Positions 21,729 through 33,130 are shown, counted from the stretch's first letter. The stretch is 64,000 nt of DNA from Rhyacophila brunnea (GCA_022495005.1 JAGYXB010001753.1:496001-560000), one strand, 5' to 3'. Notes: generated by a model not told the origin, from the letters alone. Made by a program: numbers and translations.

Positions 21729-23844
21729 ACATAGCAAAATAGAATTTAAATAATAAGTATATGTTTTTTTCAACAGCATCACTATATGTAAAAGTCACCG
21801 CATTTTATTGCATGGCATCGTCTATATCTGTCATATTTTTATCAGTAATAATAAAATTAACATCGCTTTTTGAATGATTTTTATTATACTTCCGTATTGG
21901 ATACTAAAATCTACAGTAATGATAATATTGGAGTAGCTGTCTGTGTGCCCGTTTTTTAGATTTTAACTCAAAAAATCCTGGACCGGTCTTAATAAAACTT
22001 ATGCAAATGATAGACTACATTATTGTTACCAACACGGGTAACCAATGGACTTTCATCTCGACTATCAAGATTCGACATCGACAGCTGGATGACAGAACTA
22101 CTGAGCACCTGGGCGCCCAGGTAAATGAAATACGCATAGCAATCAAATAAAATATTTAGTGAATAAAGTTGTAAATTAATAAATATAAAGGTACTTAGTA
22201 AAAAAAATCGAAGCCTATATACGGCAGAAAAGGTACCGAAATAGACATATCTACTTATTTACCTTCTAGTATGTACATCGAATATACACCTTTGTAAGTA
22301 TTCTTATAAAATAATACTAAATTATTCGATACGAATTATTATTTTATAGTGTCTTTAAGATACCAAAATATTAAATTCTCCTACCTACATATTATTAAAA
22401 TATTACATTTTAAGTAATTTTGTAATAATATTATGAATGATAAAACCTCCTGATTTTAGGCTTCCACGCAAATATAGCATATGTCTGAAGCAAATCCGGT
22501 GTGGGCATTTTAGATCTGCTATACCTACATACATTTAAACTTTAATGTAGCTGACAAATAGCTAAAATAATATTAGTTTCTCATTCAATTCAAATATTCA
22601 TTGGAAATATGAATATAAACCACGCAAATAATGATTTAGTTGGGCGTTTATTTCAATTCCAACAAGAAAATAGTGGTCATAATAATAGCGTAAAATGTAT
22701 TAAAAACTACTAGACAGACAGATTTTTCTTTTTGCTATTCCAAGTTGTTACGTTTGTCCATTTCTTTATACATGATGTTAATCTGTACAACGACCAGATG
22801 TCCATCACCCATTTGTCCTGACACCCCTCTTAAACTTAAAAAAAATAGCGCACATACAACAAAATGAGATGGAACGCGAGTGGAAAAGATTTATATCATA
22901 TTGCGAGACCACTAAAGTTCGTGAATTGATTTTCGTTTATTATTTTAGTATGCCATTGAAGCTATCAACATATTACCGTCACGTGAGCTCGTATGCTGAA
23001 TCATTAGAACATAATTTAATAATAATAATAAAAAAACTGACAACCTACAAAAACATTGGATAAATTATCTGTGATTTGTAACTCCCTCCCGAACCACTAA
23101 AATCAACGATACATAAGGTCACGTGACTCGAAAATGTGTGAATTTTCATAAAATACAATACAAACGTTCTATCACGCGTGAGATTGGTGGTTTGTCCAAT
23201 ATATTATTACAATCTTCTACATATTTCAATTCAGTCGATGTTATAACAACTGTAATGAAAAAGTTTCACAGAACTGTCGGCGTTGCAATGAAAAGTAGTG
23301 ACATCTGTTGTAATGCAAACGAAATAATAAAAGTTTTCACGAGTTCGGTGCAATGTTCAAGATTTGTATGTGCGACATCTCTAAGCAAAACAAAATCTAA
23401 ATTTATCTTGCCTCTATACATCAATATGCTTTTATCGAAAACTTTGTCAATAAGAATAAATCTAAGTTTTCCTTTGTTTTAGAACGTAATGTCGCTTTGT
23501 CTCTGCACGGAAAGATGTTACGTTTACTGCACAGAAGAAATATGTCTCGAATTGTGCAGAACAGTGCTATGCAAACTGTAGTTTAAGTTCCATTCGTATT
23601 GCATCAGTTGCAATTTTTTGCATATACTATACATTACTTTTAAAGATTTTGAAAAATGTTCTAAAAATAAATAGTGACATTACACAGTTTAATTGGAAAT
23701 TCTGATTGGATGCATTTGAAATTCAGTAAGACATTTCCATTGCAATGTAATACTAAATGCGCTAGTGTTGCAATGTTGGTAAAATCTCTCAGTTCTCAAG
23801 TAGTACTCTCCGTACTATAACTCGCTCTTTTTTATATAATATAG
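21729..23844. other. No supportable gene; unassigned AT-rich DNA
   Basis: Open frames at 22869-23063 and 23123-23482 have no recognisable motif, no clear Kozak start (the longer one needs a GTG) and a composition like random AT-rich DNA. A GC-richer piece near 22040-22110 is also unassigned. Confidence 0.4.
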
Positions 23845-24045
23845 GTACATAAAAATAGGTAGATTTTCTTTTATCCTGACACGCTCCAGCATTGGGGCAT
23901 AGGGCAAGCATAAGTTTCCGCCACTTCCCTCGGCCCATCGCTATCTCTCGCGGCGGCGCGTAGATAACTTTTGTAGCACCGCTGCAGGGTGAGGGAGGGC
24001 CGGCCACGGCGACGGAACCCTTGAGGCCGTGCCACAAGGGTACGA
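23845..24045 (-). pseudogene. LINE-like C-terminal remnant, copy 2
   Basis: The minus strand reads MGRGKWRKLMLALCPNAG, closely related to the frame at 4878-5062. ACCCTTGAGGCCGTGCCACA on the plus strand matches that copy too. A GC-rich block near 23950-24010 is extra relative to copy 1. Confidence 0.5.
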
Positions 24046-24509
24046 AGTGTGTCAGATAAATAAAATGTTGATATTATAAAATAAATATATATCGTTCCGG
24101 TTCATAAAATTTTTCATTTCGAGCGCTGCTTAGTGCATAAGTAGTCTTCCTCTCATCCGATTCTATATCGGTTCTTGAACACAATCAATACGACCATTGC
24201 AGTTCGGTAGAGATGCACTAGTACCAATCACAGAGGTTCGTATTACATGAAACGCCTTTTTCTGTTACATCTACCAGATTTTCTATTCATATAATGAGTT
24301 GGCATTTTAATTTTTTCCCATTTGTTAAAGAGCATCATTATTTGACACCATGTCAGTCCAAGAAATTTTAAGGAAACGTCTATATAGCGACCTCTTGAAG
24401 GCCTCAACTTTCCGTGATATTTTATGGTTTAGCGTCCATACCTACACCCAATTGAAAAATATATAATAACGAACCGATGTCGTATATTTTTCTGACATAG
24501 ACGCGGTGA

Positions 24510-24860
24510 AAATGAGAACTCTGCCATTCTTGGTAGTATTGACCTGTGTGTCTCTGATAACTATCTTAGAAATCGGGAGCATCAGTTGTTTGTTCTCAGT
24601 TCGCAGAACTAACCTGCCATTGGTAATGCCAATTGGGAGGGCAATAACTCTGTTCAACCAAATCACTTCGGATATTGACATATTCACCTGCATGAGGATC
24701 AGTATAGGTGGGCATTGTTTTATAAATTCTTAAAATAGGGTCTACTTAGCTTATTCGGTGTATTTTACTAATTTATACTAATTTACATATATTTTTTGGT
24801 ATTTACATTTTTCTACTGTTTAATAACTTTTATATAATACTGTTCTAATAATATTTCTTT
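24510..24860 (+). repeat. Inverted repeat R5, left arm
   Basis: GGGCATTGTTTTATAAATTC near 24710, TTAAAATAGGGTCTACTTAG and TTCGGTGT are inverted at 26216-26300, 1.5 kb away. Similarity continues more weakly outward for about 150 bp. An open frame at 24506-24733 starts with a hydrophobic stretch, but it lies across the repeat edge and has no homologue I recognise. Element type unknown. Confidence 0.6.
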
Positions 24861-25111
24861 GATTCTAAATGTCATATTGTTAGCGTATTTAATTATTATT
24901 TGTAATGTTCACTTTATGTAAAAAAAAAAAAATTTGAATTTGAAATTTTTATTTAACATTTCCTCATTTTTTTTGACAAAATATATTGACGTCCGAAACG
25001 AATATGTTTTTTTTAATACACTATCCGCATTTGCAATTCTAATTTTTAATTAATAATATATATAATTAATAATAATATAAATAAATAATAATTTAATTAA
25101 ATATAAATTTA

Positions 25112-25440
25112 ATGAAGATGAAGGAAAAACTCCTGTTCATTTTCAATTCACAAAGGACACTATCTCATATTACTGCGAGGGAAAACTAGCAATAATTAAC
25201 CAGGCGTACTTAGCCGCTTTTTCCATTTCCAAAAGCAGTTCGCTAAAGAGAGACAAATGCAATGCAAAATGGCCAATCAAGTCCTGGCTCTTAATTAGGC
25301 TGCAGACCGAACTAACTAAGGGCGGATTCTTCCGGTCATGTTAAAAGCTCTTCGCCAGAAATAAATCCACTGACCCCTGTTGAATATTTCCGCGGATTAA
25401 CATTTCAAGTAGAGCCAAGCAGGGAAGGTTTTCTCTTATA
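25112..25440. other. GC-richer single-copy-looking island
   Basis: A block of balanced composition inside very AT-rich DNA, not repeated elsewhere in the window and without a long frame. It contains a TTAATTAGG homeodomain-type word. It could be a conserved non-coding element or an old repeat. The neighbouring stretches 24860-25111 and 25441-25575 hold nothing supportable. Confidence 0.3.
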
Positions 25441-25575
25441 AATTTACCTATGTAGGAATGTATTTTTAGCACAGTGACATATGATAATAATACATATATC
25501 TATTTATATAAATCTATTTGAATTATACAAATGAAACTGTGCTTAATTTGCAATATATATAGAAAATATAAGCTG

Positions 25576-25828
25576 GATTTGGACTAATAAGATCATATGG
25601 GCCTCCACAGAGTGGATGTTTCTATTAACAGATTTAGTTTTTGCAATAAATGTATGTCAGCCAGTTGCTCAACCTATTAGGTCTATACTTTGACTCATAC
25701 ACAAATTGAAAAACAATATGTGTACTTGTCAGACCCACAATTCGAACCTGGGACCCACGACGCTATGGGCCGATTATAGCCGGCCTATAGGCCGACCCGG
25801 ACGTTTAAGCCACACGGCTATTGTGGAT
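25576..25828 (-). repeat. tRNA-headed SINE, copy 3
   Basis: Antisense and near full length. The left edge GACTAATAAGATCATATGGG is the family 3' end, the body has GTTGCTCAACCTATTAGGTC, and the B box reads, reversed, GGTTCGAATTG. An extra segment of about 30 bases, rich in GGCCGATTATAGCCGGCC, splits the tRNA-like head. It is itself partly palindromic. Confidence 0.82.
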
Positions 25829-26033
25829 AAGGTCTTAAAGTAAGTCTTATCTAGTTAGAATGACTTACTTACAGTCCAAAGTATTTATACGTTACTCGTA
25901 AAATTTTAATTTATTCTCTCCAATTATAAGTCTATGCCACTAGTAGACGAAGGGCGTGACCGCGTGGTCGCTATGTATATAGTTTTTTGACGTCATAATA
26001 ACTAGTTCAAATTTTAATTTCAAAATCGATCAA

Positions 26034-26051
26034 TTTTTTTTTTTTTTTTTT
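26034..26051. repeat. T-run of about 18 bases
   Basis: Simple homopolymer tract in AT-rich DNA. Confidence 0.7.
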
Positions 26052-26215
26052 ACATACGGTGAATATTACAAATTATAAATTTGAGACGTTCACAACATAA
26101 GATTTAAAAACAAAGAAATAATATTAAAACCTTCTAAAGAAGAAAGAAATATCGCAGTATAACAAAAACAGTATAAAAAGTAAATGGGTGCAAAATTATA
26201 AAAAATATAAAGCAT

Positions 26216-26310
26216 GGAAGCACACCGAATGACCTAAGTGGACCCTATTTTAAGAATTTATAAAACAATGCCCAACTACACTCATCCTCGCGTAGGTGGA
26301 ATATATCAGT
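26216..26310 (-). repeat. Inverted repeat R5, right arm
   Basis: Complement of the left arm at 24690-24760: CACACCGAATGACC, GGACCCTATTTTAAG and TTTATAAAACAATGCCC. It ends about 15 bases before the target duplication of the hAT element at 26333. Confidence 0.65.
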
Positions 26311-26332
26311 TCATTGACATCTTCATTTAGAT

Positions 26333-27034
26333 CATGTATGCCCAACCGCGGCCCAAATGAAGATTTTTTGCGGCCCAAGACCTAATTGAAGTTTCTAGCT
26401 TTCTATATTTTGCATTTTGCTATTCGTACAAAACAAAAAAATCTCGTAAATTTACCACATACACCGGCTCCACACACTCCGTACTTAAGAGTGGCCGTAA
26501 ATATTTTTTTAAATATTCTAATGAAGTCACAAAGTTAATTAAAGAATTCTATACCAGATTCGCATTTATGTAAGAGTATGAAAAAAAGTTCAAAAAATTC
26601 TTAACTCCATTTAACGTGGAGGTAGAATCAGCGCCTTCACATTTACAAATGGAGCTAATAGAACTGCAATCAAGCATAGAATTAAAGTGAATGTTCGAAG
26701 GAAATAAGCTTGAGTTTTATAAGAAATATATCCTCTAAGATAAAATTAAAATTATCACTATAAACATATCGCTGCGATTCGTTATTTTCAAAATTAAATG
26801 TAGCAGCAGGTTCTTCGATGAAAACACAACCAATCAACAGCGACGCGCGTTGGCTAAATTACCCGTCAATATGAAAAAGATATCAAACATTATACAAAAA
26901 CAAGTGTCATATTAATTATAAGGAAATAAAATATTTTGAATTAGTTCTTTGTTTAACTTTTTTATATGTGTGGCCCACCTAAGCTCAGTAATATTTTTTT
27001 TTGCCCACCAAACGATTTGGGTTGAGCACCCTTG
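26333..27034 (+). mobile_element. Internally deleted hAT element, 702 bp, with transposase remnant
   Basis: A perfect 8-bp duplication, ATTTAGAT, flanks it (26325-26332, 27035-27042). The ends are imperfect inverted repeats: CATGTATGCCCAACC and, reversed, CAAGGGTGCTCAACC. At 26540-26720 the plus strand keeps a decayed C-terminal transposase piece with FKKFLTPFNVEVES and HLQMELIELQSSIELK and two in-frame stops. That wording resembles hAT transposases of the GTF2IRD2/ZBED-related type. The catalytic core is gone. Confidence 0.9.
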
Positions 27035-27042
27035 ATTTAGAT

Positions 27043-27787
27043 AACTATTATTGTATGATATTCGGGCACGGGTAGTCTTAACCTACGACAATATGTTGGT
27101 CTACACGTTTTGTGTGTCTTGTTTTATCAGTTAGTAGGCTTCCGTAAGTATTGTATTATAGAAACTCTTATCAATTTGTAAAGTTTTGTAGGCATTATAT
27201 TATGATCTTTGATAGTTATAATATTATATTCTATAACTTGGGAGGTCATATGACATTGCGAACAAAAAAAATACCTGAATGTAGACAGGGGTTTTTAAAT
27301 CTTCTAACGAATCGGTTGGGTCATTTCCACTGAGCCTTCGGCCCTTGTTTCTACTAAGTAATCGATTAAAATCATATTATTTATCGTTGATTATTTCCTA
27401 TTGCTGACGACAGATTGCACTGGCGTCGAAGTTTTATCGAAAAATTATCTCCGTAATATTGGCAGAGATTGCATCGAAGGCTACACAGTGCGCGATTTCT
27501 ATTATTTGTCTTGATTACGATTGTAAAGATATAGACTATACTTGAACCAATTCATAGTTACTGAAAGTCATACATACTGCGTTATACTTGTATAATAATG
27601 GTAAATTAATGTCTCAATAGGAGTGAATGCAAGAAGAGTGATTCATAAGTGGTATTATTATTTAATAGAAATTAGTAGAATTATTACTGACAAGTAGTTT
27701 ATATTATTTAAATATACTTACGGTTATTAATGGGTTCATGTCATTTATATTTGCTTTATTGAAAGAGTATTCGTAACCAGTTGATTT
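27043..27787. other. Unassigned DNA
   Basis: No gene, repeat boundary or RNA is supported. Confidence 0.4.
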
Positions 27788-28110
27788 TTTAATAGTCCGT
27801 TTACACATGCGTAAATTTACTGCTGGCAGTGCGTATTGTCGCGACCATTATAACACTGGATCAAAAAAGTTGTAACTGTATTGACAAGTGCGAATGCGCA
27901 GTAGAACGATCGCAGCGACTTTTGGACTGAATTTCATCGTGAATTACACAAAAAATGTACGCAACAACAAAAAACTCGTTTTGCTTTTACTTACAAAATT
28001 GAAATTGGCGTGACAATCAACATTTTTGAGTATAAACATATTTTATTCTCGCGTTAGTTAATTTACAAGCATTGCTGGCAGTAAAAATCCAGACACGTGT
28101 ACCTACAGAT
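27788..28110 (+). repeat. Dispersed repeat R4, copy 2
   Basis: Partner of 18062-18440. TTTACTGCTGGCAGTGCG at the left and, reversed, TTTACTGCCAGCAATGC at the right are inverted ends. The centre is diverged from copy 1. Confidence 0.6.
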
Positions 28111-28142
28111 GCTATAAGGCTTATTATATACATCACCATGGT

Positions 28143-28351
28143 TGATCCAAATATAAAACATATGGGCCTTCATAAAGTGAAAGTTAATTTTTTTAAAGTT
28201 TTTTTACGAGAAATGGATGTTACTTAATTAACCTATCAGGTCCGAACAAACATTGAAAAACGACATGTAAATTTTCCAGACTAGGAATTTGAATCCGTGA
28301 CCCACTATATTATAAGATGACACATTACCGCTCGGGCATCGTAGGCGTATT
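28143..28351 (-). repeat. tRNA-headed SINE, copy 4
   Basis: Antisense. CATATGGGCCTTCATAAAGT at the left, TTTACGAGAAATGGATGTTA in the body, and a degenerate tRNA-like head at the right ending GGGCATCGTAGGCGTA. Confidence 0.78.
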
Positions 28352-28397
28352 TATTCTCTTGTATTTGAATTTATATTTCGTTATGTTATTAGCTTAA

Positions 28398-28760
28398 GAG
28401 CATACTTCAGTGAAACGGCAAATAATTTTCAACTATAGGTGCGACGAAATTTTGGACTCGCTGGCAATCGGAGAACAAAAGTCGAGCTGTGAACACGTCA
28501 ATTTATTTCGTGATGACAGCGGGGGTATTAATTCCTAAATCGTGTAAAGATGACTAAAAAACGTTACCCATATACTTGAAAAAGAAACATGTCAATGAAT
28601 ATATTATTATTATTTGTAATTTAACAATAAACATAACAATAAATGGACGCATGTTGGATTTTTATGACAAATTATATTTCGTTCGGCACGCGTCATTTGC
28701 ACAATCCGCGCATCGCCTAGCCACGATCTTTTTTGACCATGCCTCAACTGAAGTATAGCC
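28398..28760. mobile_element. piggyBac-type MITE P1, copy 2, uninterrupted (363 bp)
   Basis: TTAA on both sides (28394-28397, 28761-28764). Ends: GAGCATACTTCAGTG and, reversed, GGCTATACTTCAGTTGAGG. It is in the opposite orientation to copy 1. It provides the empty site (AATATAATTTGTCATAAAA on its minus strand) for the 845-bp insertion seen in copy 1. Confidence 0.87.
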
Positions 28761-28765
28761 TTAAG

Positions 28766-28982
28766 CCCAATATAGTTAATGTCTTGAGGGTGAGAAGACG
28801 CAGATGGGCCGATCACGTTGTTAGATAGAGCTTTCCATAATGTTTATGAAGGAACCTCTCCAGGTGTTTCAATCCCGAGCTCTCTCTCCCTCTGCAGTCA
28901 ATCACACCGGGATTCTTTGCATCTCTCTTGGTAATATCCGTCCGCCTCCTCAGGGGATGATGCAAGAGCCGAGCGAGTAGTA
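28766..28982. pseudogene. RTE 3' fragment with its last part inverted
   Basis: The plus strand at 28766-28860 is sense to the RTE protein (VLRVRRRRWADHVVR is readable). From about 28861 to 28982 the sequence switches to antisense and matches the left part of 15236-15685 (ATCCCGAG, then GTAATATCCGTCCGCC). Breakpoints fall near 28861 and 28982. This order is not the twin-priming order, so a later inversion is more likely. Confidence 0.65.
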
Positions 28983-29709
28983 ACATGGAAAAGAGAATTT
29001 AAAAAAGGAATTATAAATACAAAATGTGGCTATTTTTATTACCTTCATAACCCTTCTAAGTAATTAGCTACTTTTTTTTAGATTCGGTTATATGTTATAT
29101 CTATTTTTATAGCTTTCCTAACATTTAACTTTATAATCTTAATTATTTTTCGGACGATATTCGAAAGGTAAAGGAGAATAAATCAGTATCATATTAGCAA
29201 AGATGTTATGTTAGTAAATTTACTTTACCTATATCAACAAACTGCTGAAGTAAAATGCCTTCCAAGAATCCAAAATATTCTTTCGAGTCTTATTAGTGTA
29301 TTTGACAATAGAAATTGGTAAAAGAAATTTGAACAGTAGTTATTTAAACTTTATATAAAGTTTATTTTATATAAGTATAAAAAAGATTCCGTAATATGCA
29401 TTTGAAAAATAAACCCGCATATTTAAAAGACCCAGATATTTTTAAATAGCTATATCTTAGTGTATGGAAAGAATATAGCATGCAGTACCGGTATACCAAT
29501 AAATGTCCTTACCAAATTATCGATAAATACATTATTATCTATTTAACGGTATTTCGGTAAATTCTAATAAATATCGGTTCTTTTTAAACTTTTTCAATTA
29601 AATCTTTAATATCTCTCCGATCTTCCTAGGTCTTATATATTCTTTGTATAATACTGCAACAGGTCAAGTGGCCTAATGACAGTAGCATATTTGGTAATAT
29701 AAGTGAAAC
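28983..29709. other. Unassigned AT-rich DNA
   Basis: No gene or repeat boundary is supported. Confidence 0.4.
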
Positions 29710-29776
29710 AGTCGAACCCGGAGCTCCCGGATGAAAGGCCAGCGCCTTACGCACTGCACCACGAGAGACGCCACCA
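29710..29776 (-). repeat. tRNA-like relic, family T1, copy 1
   Basis: On the minus strand: GTGGTGCAGTGCGTAAGGCG (A-box region), then GGGAGCTCCGGGTTCGACTG (B-box region). The related sequence at 63233-63290 keeps the same spacing, so this is a dispersed family (SINE head) rather than a single tRNA gene. Confidence 0.6.
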
Positions 29777-29827
29777 AGCGAATAAGCTACTGTTTCATCT
29801 GTCATTATTTCATTCATCATTATTGAG

Positions 29828-29903
29828 GTGATCCTCGTTATATAATGCGCAAGGTACTGGCTTATAATTTAAGGGCTCCGGGTTTGATTCCCGGTGAGAT
29901 CAC
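29828..29903 (+). tRNA. tRNA-like sequence, probably a pseudogene or SINE head
   Basis: GTGATCC at the 5' edge pairs with AGATCAC at the 3' edge (6 of 7). The T arm is perfect: CCGGG, loop TTTGATT, CCCGG. The D arm and anticodon arm do not fold well, so an anticodon cannot be assigned. It lies about 50 bp from another tRNA-like relic on the other strand. Confidence 0.4.
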
Positions 29904-30347
29904 AATACATTTATGTGATTTTGTCAAAGCCTAGATATTTGGGATTGTCTCACTTATATTACTACACTACTTAACTGTGATTAGGCCTCATGCTCTGGTG
30001 TGCTAAAAGTAATAATACATATCTATATATACTTACTTATAATATATCGTTTTCATATATATAAGTATATATTTTTTATATTATACTTGCGACTAATTGG
30101 TAACAAATACGATATGAGAATTCTGCCAAGAAATGGCTACCAACTTTGTACTTAATTTAAATTTAGATACTTACAAGATTTGTTGATTATATGAAAAGTA
30201 ATTATAACTTGCTTTTTTTCAATTCTGAATGATTTTTTTGAGATTTAAAGATATTTTTATTCAATAATTTGTACCGTTTATAGATTAAAATGTGATTCGC
30301 TTAACATTCATTATCCATTGCATAATATTGTTTTTCTTTTGTTACAG
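29904..30347. other. Candidate intron DNA upstream of the exon at 30348
   Basis: AT-rich, no repeats recognised. It ends with a pyrimidine-rich tract, TTGTTTTTCTTTTGTTACAG (30328-30347), that looks like a strong 3' splice site. Confidence 0.4.
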
Positions 30348-30415
30348 GTAAACACAATATGCTTATACAATATGATGGCCACCATTATTCTGTCGATATG
30401 CACTGAATTGTGAAC
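30348..30415 (+). other. Candidate host exon, 68 bp, with good splice signals
   Basis: The acceptor TTTTCTTTTGTTACAG ends at 30347, and the donor GTAAGTAAT starts at 30416. Between them all three frames were considered. The most suggestive one reads ICLYNMMATIILSICTEL and stops at TGA three bases before the donor. A protein-coding internal exon is therefore unlikely in that frame. A 5'-UTR exon (with an AATATGATGG upstream start) or a non-coding RNA exon fits better. No neighbouring exon could be identified, so the gene is unknown. Confidence 0.4.
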
Positions 30416-30974
30416 GTAAGTAATAACTAAAAATATGTACATATTTATACATTCTATTAAATTCGAAAAAAACATTCATATCTATTTAAAAGTTATGCAG
30501 ATCGGTCTTTACAATAAAAAGAAAATACTATTTACACAATATTTGTATTATTTAGACATCTCACATTGCCCGAAAATGTGTTATATATAATAATATATGT
30601 ATACGCCCTTATAATATATAATATTGTGTGTATTAAAAGATATGATTTATTTAAAGGTAATGTTTTTTACAGCAATCGTTCATCGTTGTCAATTATTTGC
30701 ACCCAAGTAATAATTTATTGACAAAAAATACGAAATTTGATTTGAAAACGGAAAAAGCAAAATACCCAGTGAAACAAATGACAATCTAACAAACAAATGA
30801 AACGGTTTAATAAAAGAATAATATCATTTCCTACTTTTCCACAATTTCAAAATGTAACAAAAGAGACTGCAGAATGGAATAACTAGACTAAAGTCAAAAC
30901 AATGAATGCCTTGCATATTAATAATATTTACGGCATTGAGAAATGTAAGTATTAGTATAAAATCTAGGACTGCT
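30416..30974. other. AT-rich DNA between the exon candidate and the foldback
   Basis: Nothing supportable is seen here. Confidence 0.4.
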
Positions 30975-30980
30975 GGGGGG

Positions 30981-32332
30981 ACATGCTCGTCGAAGGCCAA
31001 AATTGAGTTTTTATTGTATTTTCAAACCATGATCCTGGACACTTCTTAAACGTTGTAGATAATCTATTTATATAATTTTGAAGCCTTATTATTTTTTATA
31101 GTTATTTTAAACATTTGATGACTGCATAAAGTATTTTTGTTACATAAAACAGTATTATTTTAAACCTCTCGCTCTAATGTTTAGAATATAGTCATATTTC
31201 GGTACATAACTGTGCAGTGGTGTTAAGATTTTTTACATTTATTAATTTTTAAACGCATTTATAAAACCATTAGTATAATTTAATACGAGATAATTTTTGT
31301 AAAATATTCACGATAAAAAATTATATTGATAATCTCTGTGATCCCAAATTTGACAAGATTTAGGCATTTTATTATTCAAAAAATCGGCAAGATTAACACA
31401 TTTTAAGATGATTCTAAAGATATTTATTATAAGCTATGTTTTTTACCATTCAAGTGTGATAAACATCTTATGAATAATGATTGCTTTATAATAATTATTG
31501 ACCTAAGAATAAGGTAGTGTTTTTTTGAAATACGCCATTTCTTTTGTCATTCCCCAGTGGTTAAGCTACAACATACGGCCGTAGCTATAAATTGACAAAC
31601 TGTTATTAAAGTAGGGAGTGAAATTATGTTAACGCGCGTGTTTGAACATGTACCTAACCGAATTTATTTTTATTTTTTTTAAACGGTACATGTTCAAACA
31701 CGCGCGTCAATATCATTTTACTCCCTACTTTAATTATAGTTTTTCAATTTATGGCTACGGCCGTATGTTGTAGCTTAACCACTGGGGACTGACAAAAGAA
31801 ATGGCGTATTTCAAAAACACACTACCTTATTCTTAGGTCAATAATTATTATAAAGCAATCATGCAATGGTAAAAACATAACTTATAATAAATATCTTTAG
31901 AATCATCTTCAAATGTGTTAATCTTGCCGATTTTTTGAATAATAAAATGCCTAAATCTTGTCAAATTTGGGATCACAGAGATTATCAATATAATTTTTTA
32001 TCGTGAATATTTTACAAAAATTATCTCGTATTAAATTATACTAATGGTTTTATAAATGCGTCAAAAATTAGTAAATGTAAAAAATCTTAACACCACTGCA
32101 CAGTTATGTACCGAAATATGACTATATTCTAAAACATTAGAGCGAGAGGTTTAAAAGAATACTGTTTTATGTAACAAAAATACTTTATGCAGTCATCAAA
32201 TGTTTAAAATAACTATAAAGGATAAAAAGGTTTCAAAATTATACAAATAGATTATCTACAACGTTTAAGGAGTGTCCAGGATCATGGTTTGAAAATACAA
32301 TAAAAACTCAATTTTGACCTACGACGTGCACG
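30981..32332. mobile_element. Long foldback element, copy B: 1.35-kb palindrome
   Basis: The left arm (30981-31653) and right arm (31685-32332) are near-perfect inverted copies around a 31-base AT-rich spacer. Landmarks on the left arm: CATGCTCGTCGAAGGCCAAA at the outer end, TTTGATGACTGCATAAAGTA, AATCTCTGTGATCCCAAATT, TTAAGCTACAACATACGGCC, and CGCGCGTGTTTGAACATGTA at the inner end. Each reappears complemented on the right. Other copies are at 2951-3590 and 55675-56573. No ORF is present. The element family is not one I can name. Confidence 0.9.
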
Positions 32333-32728
32333 TTGGCCGTTAACGTTCATACTATTCTACCAAGATGTTTTGAAGAATGCATGTATGTCAAGCGAAAACA
32401 CCACTTTGTTGATTATTTAATACTATCATTTCGATTTATTTAGGTAAACCTCGGGTTATGCTGTTACAAGAAACAAATACCTACTCAGAAAAATGCATTT
32501 TAAAATCGGGTTTTCTACTCAACTAGATTTCCACGACAAATAATATCTTTCTGTCAATAAATCATATGCAAGATGCTTATGACGTTATGATATTGTATAT
32601 TTAAAATTATTATGTAGCAAACAATAACTATTCGTCTCATTAAAATGAGTAGTTACTTAGCGAGGCGTCTGATGAATCTGAAAGATTGGACGAACGTCGT
32701 GCGGAGTAATATTTTTATTGTAAATAGT
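32333..32728. other. Unassigned DNA
   Basis: No gene or repeat boundary is supported. Confidence 0.4.
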
Positions 32729-33130
32729 CCCGGCATCATCATCATCAGCCGGGGTTAATCCACTGCTGGATGAAGGCCTCTCCAAGCTTCTTCCAACTTT
32801 CTTGGTCCTGTGTCGTTCGCTGCCACGTATTTCCGTCCTGTGGCAGTTTCGTGACCCTTGAGTACCACTGGATGAAGGCGTTTGTTCAGCGGCCGTCCTT
32901 TCGGCGAGCAATGTGCCTCGCCCATCTCTATTTCAGTTGTTTAGCAACGTTTATTACATCGCGTACTCCTGTCTGCTTCCTAACCCATTCGTTTCTCTTA
33001 CGGACCTTTCGCGTGATGCCCAACATACAACTCTCCATGCCTCGCTGTGCGACTCTTATCCTTTGGACATCTCTCGTGTTGAGGGTCCACGTCTTGCAGC
33101 CATACGTGAGCATGGGTAGCACACATTGGT
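32729..33130 (-). pseudogene. RTE-like non-LTR retrotransposon, 3' fragment
   Basis: The minus strand gives LPMLTYGCKTWTLNTRDVQR, RVAQRGMESCMLGI, KRNEWVRKQTGVRDVIN, then, after a stop, RWARHIARRKDGR and FIQQWINPG near the left edge. The (ATG)n tail is at 32735-32746. Same family type as 868-1455 and 8865-10075 but more diverged. 5'-truncated at about 33130. Confidence 0.82.

Noticed and set aside
23123..23482. 119-codon frame without a motif
   Set aside because: It needs a GTG start, has AT-driven composition, and shows no splice context or recognisable domain.
24506..24733. Possible signal-peptide protein
   Set aside because: The hydrophobic start is short, the frame ends inside an inverted repeat, and the opposite strand has an equally long frame.
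29828..29903. Functional tRNA gene
   Set aside because: Acceptor and T arms pair, but the D and anticodon arms do not fold and no anticodon can be read.
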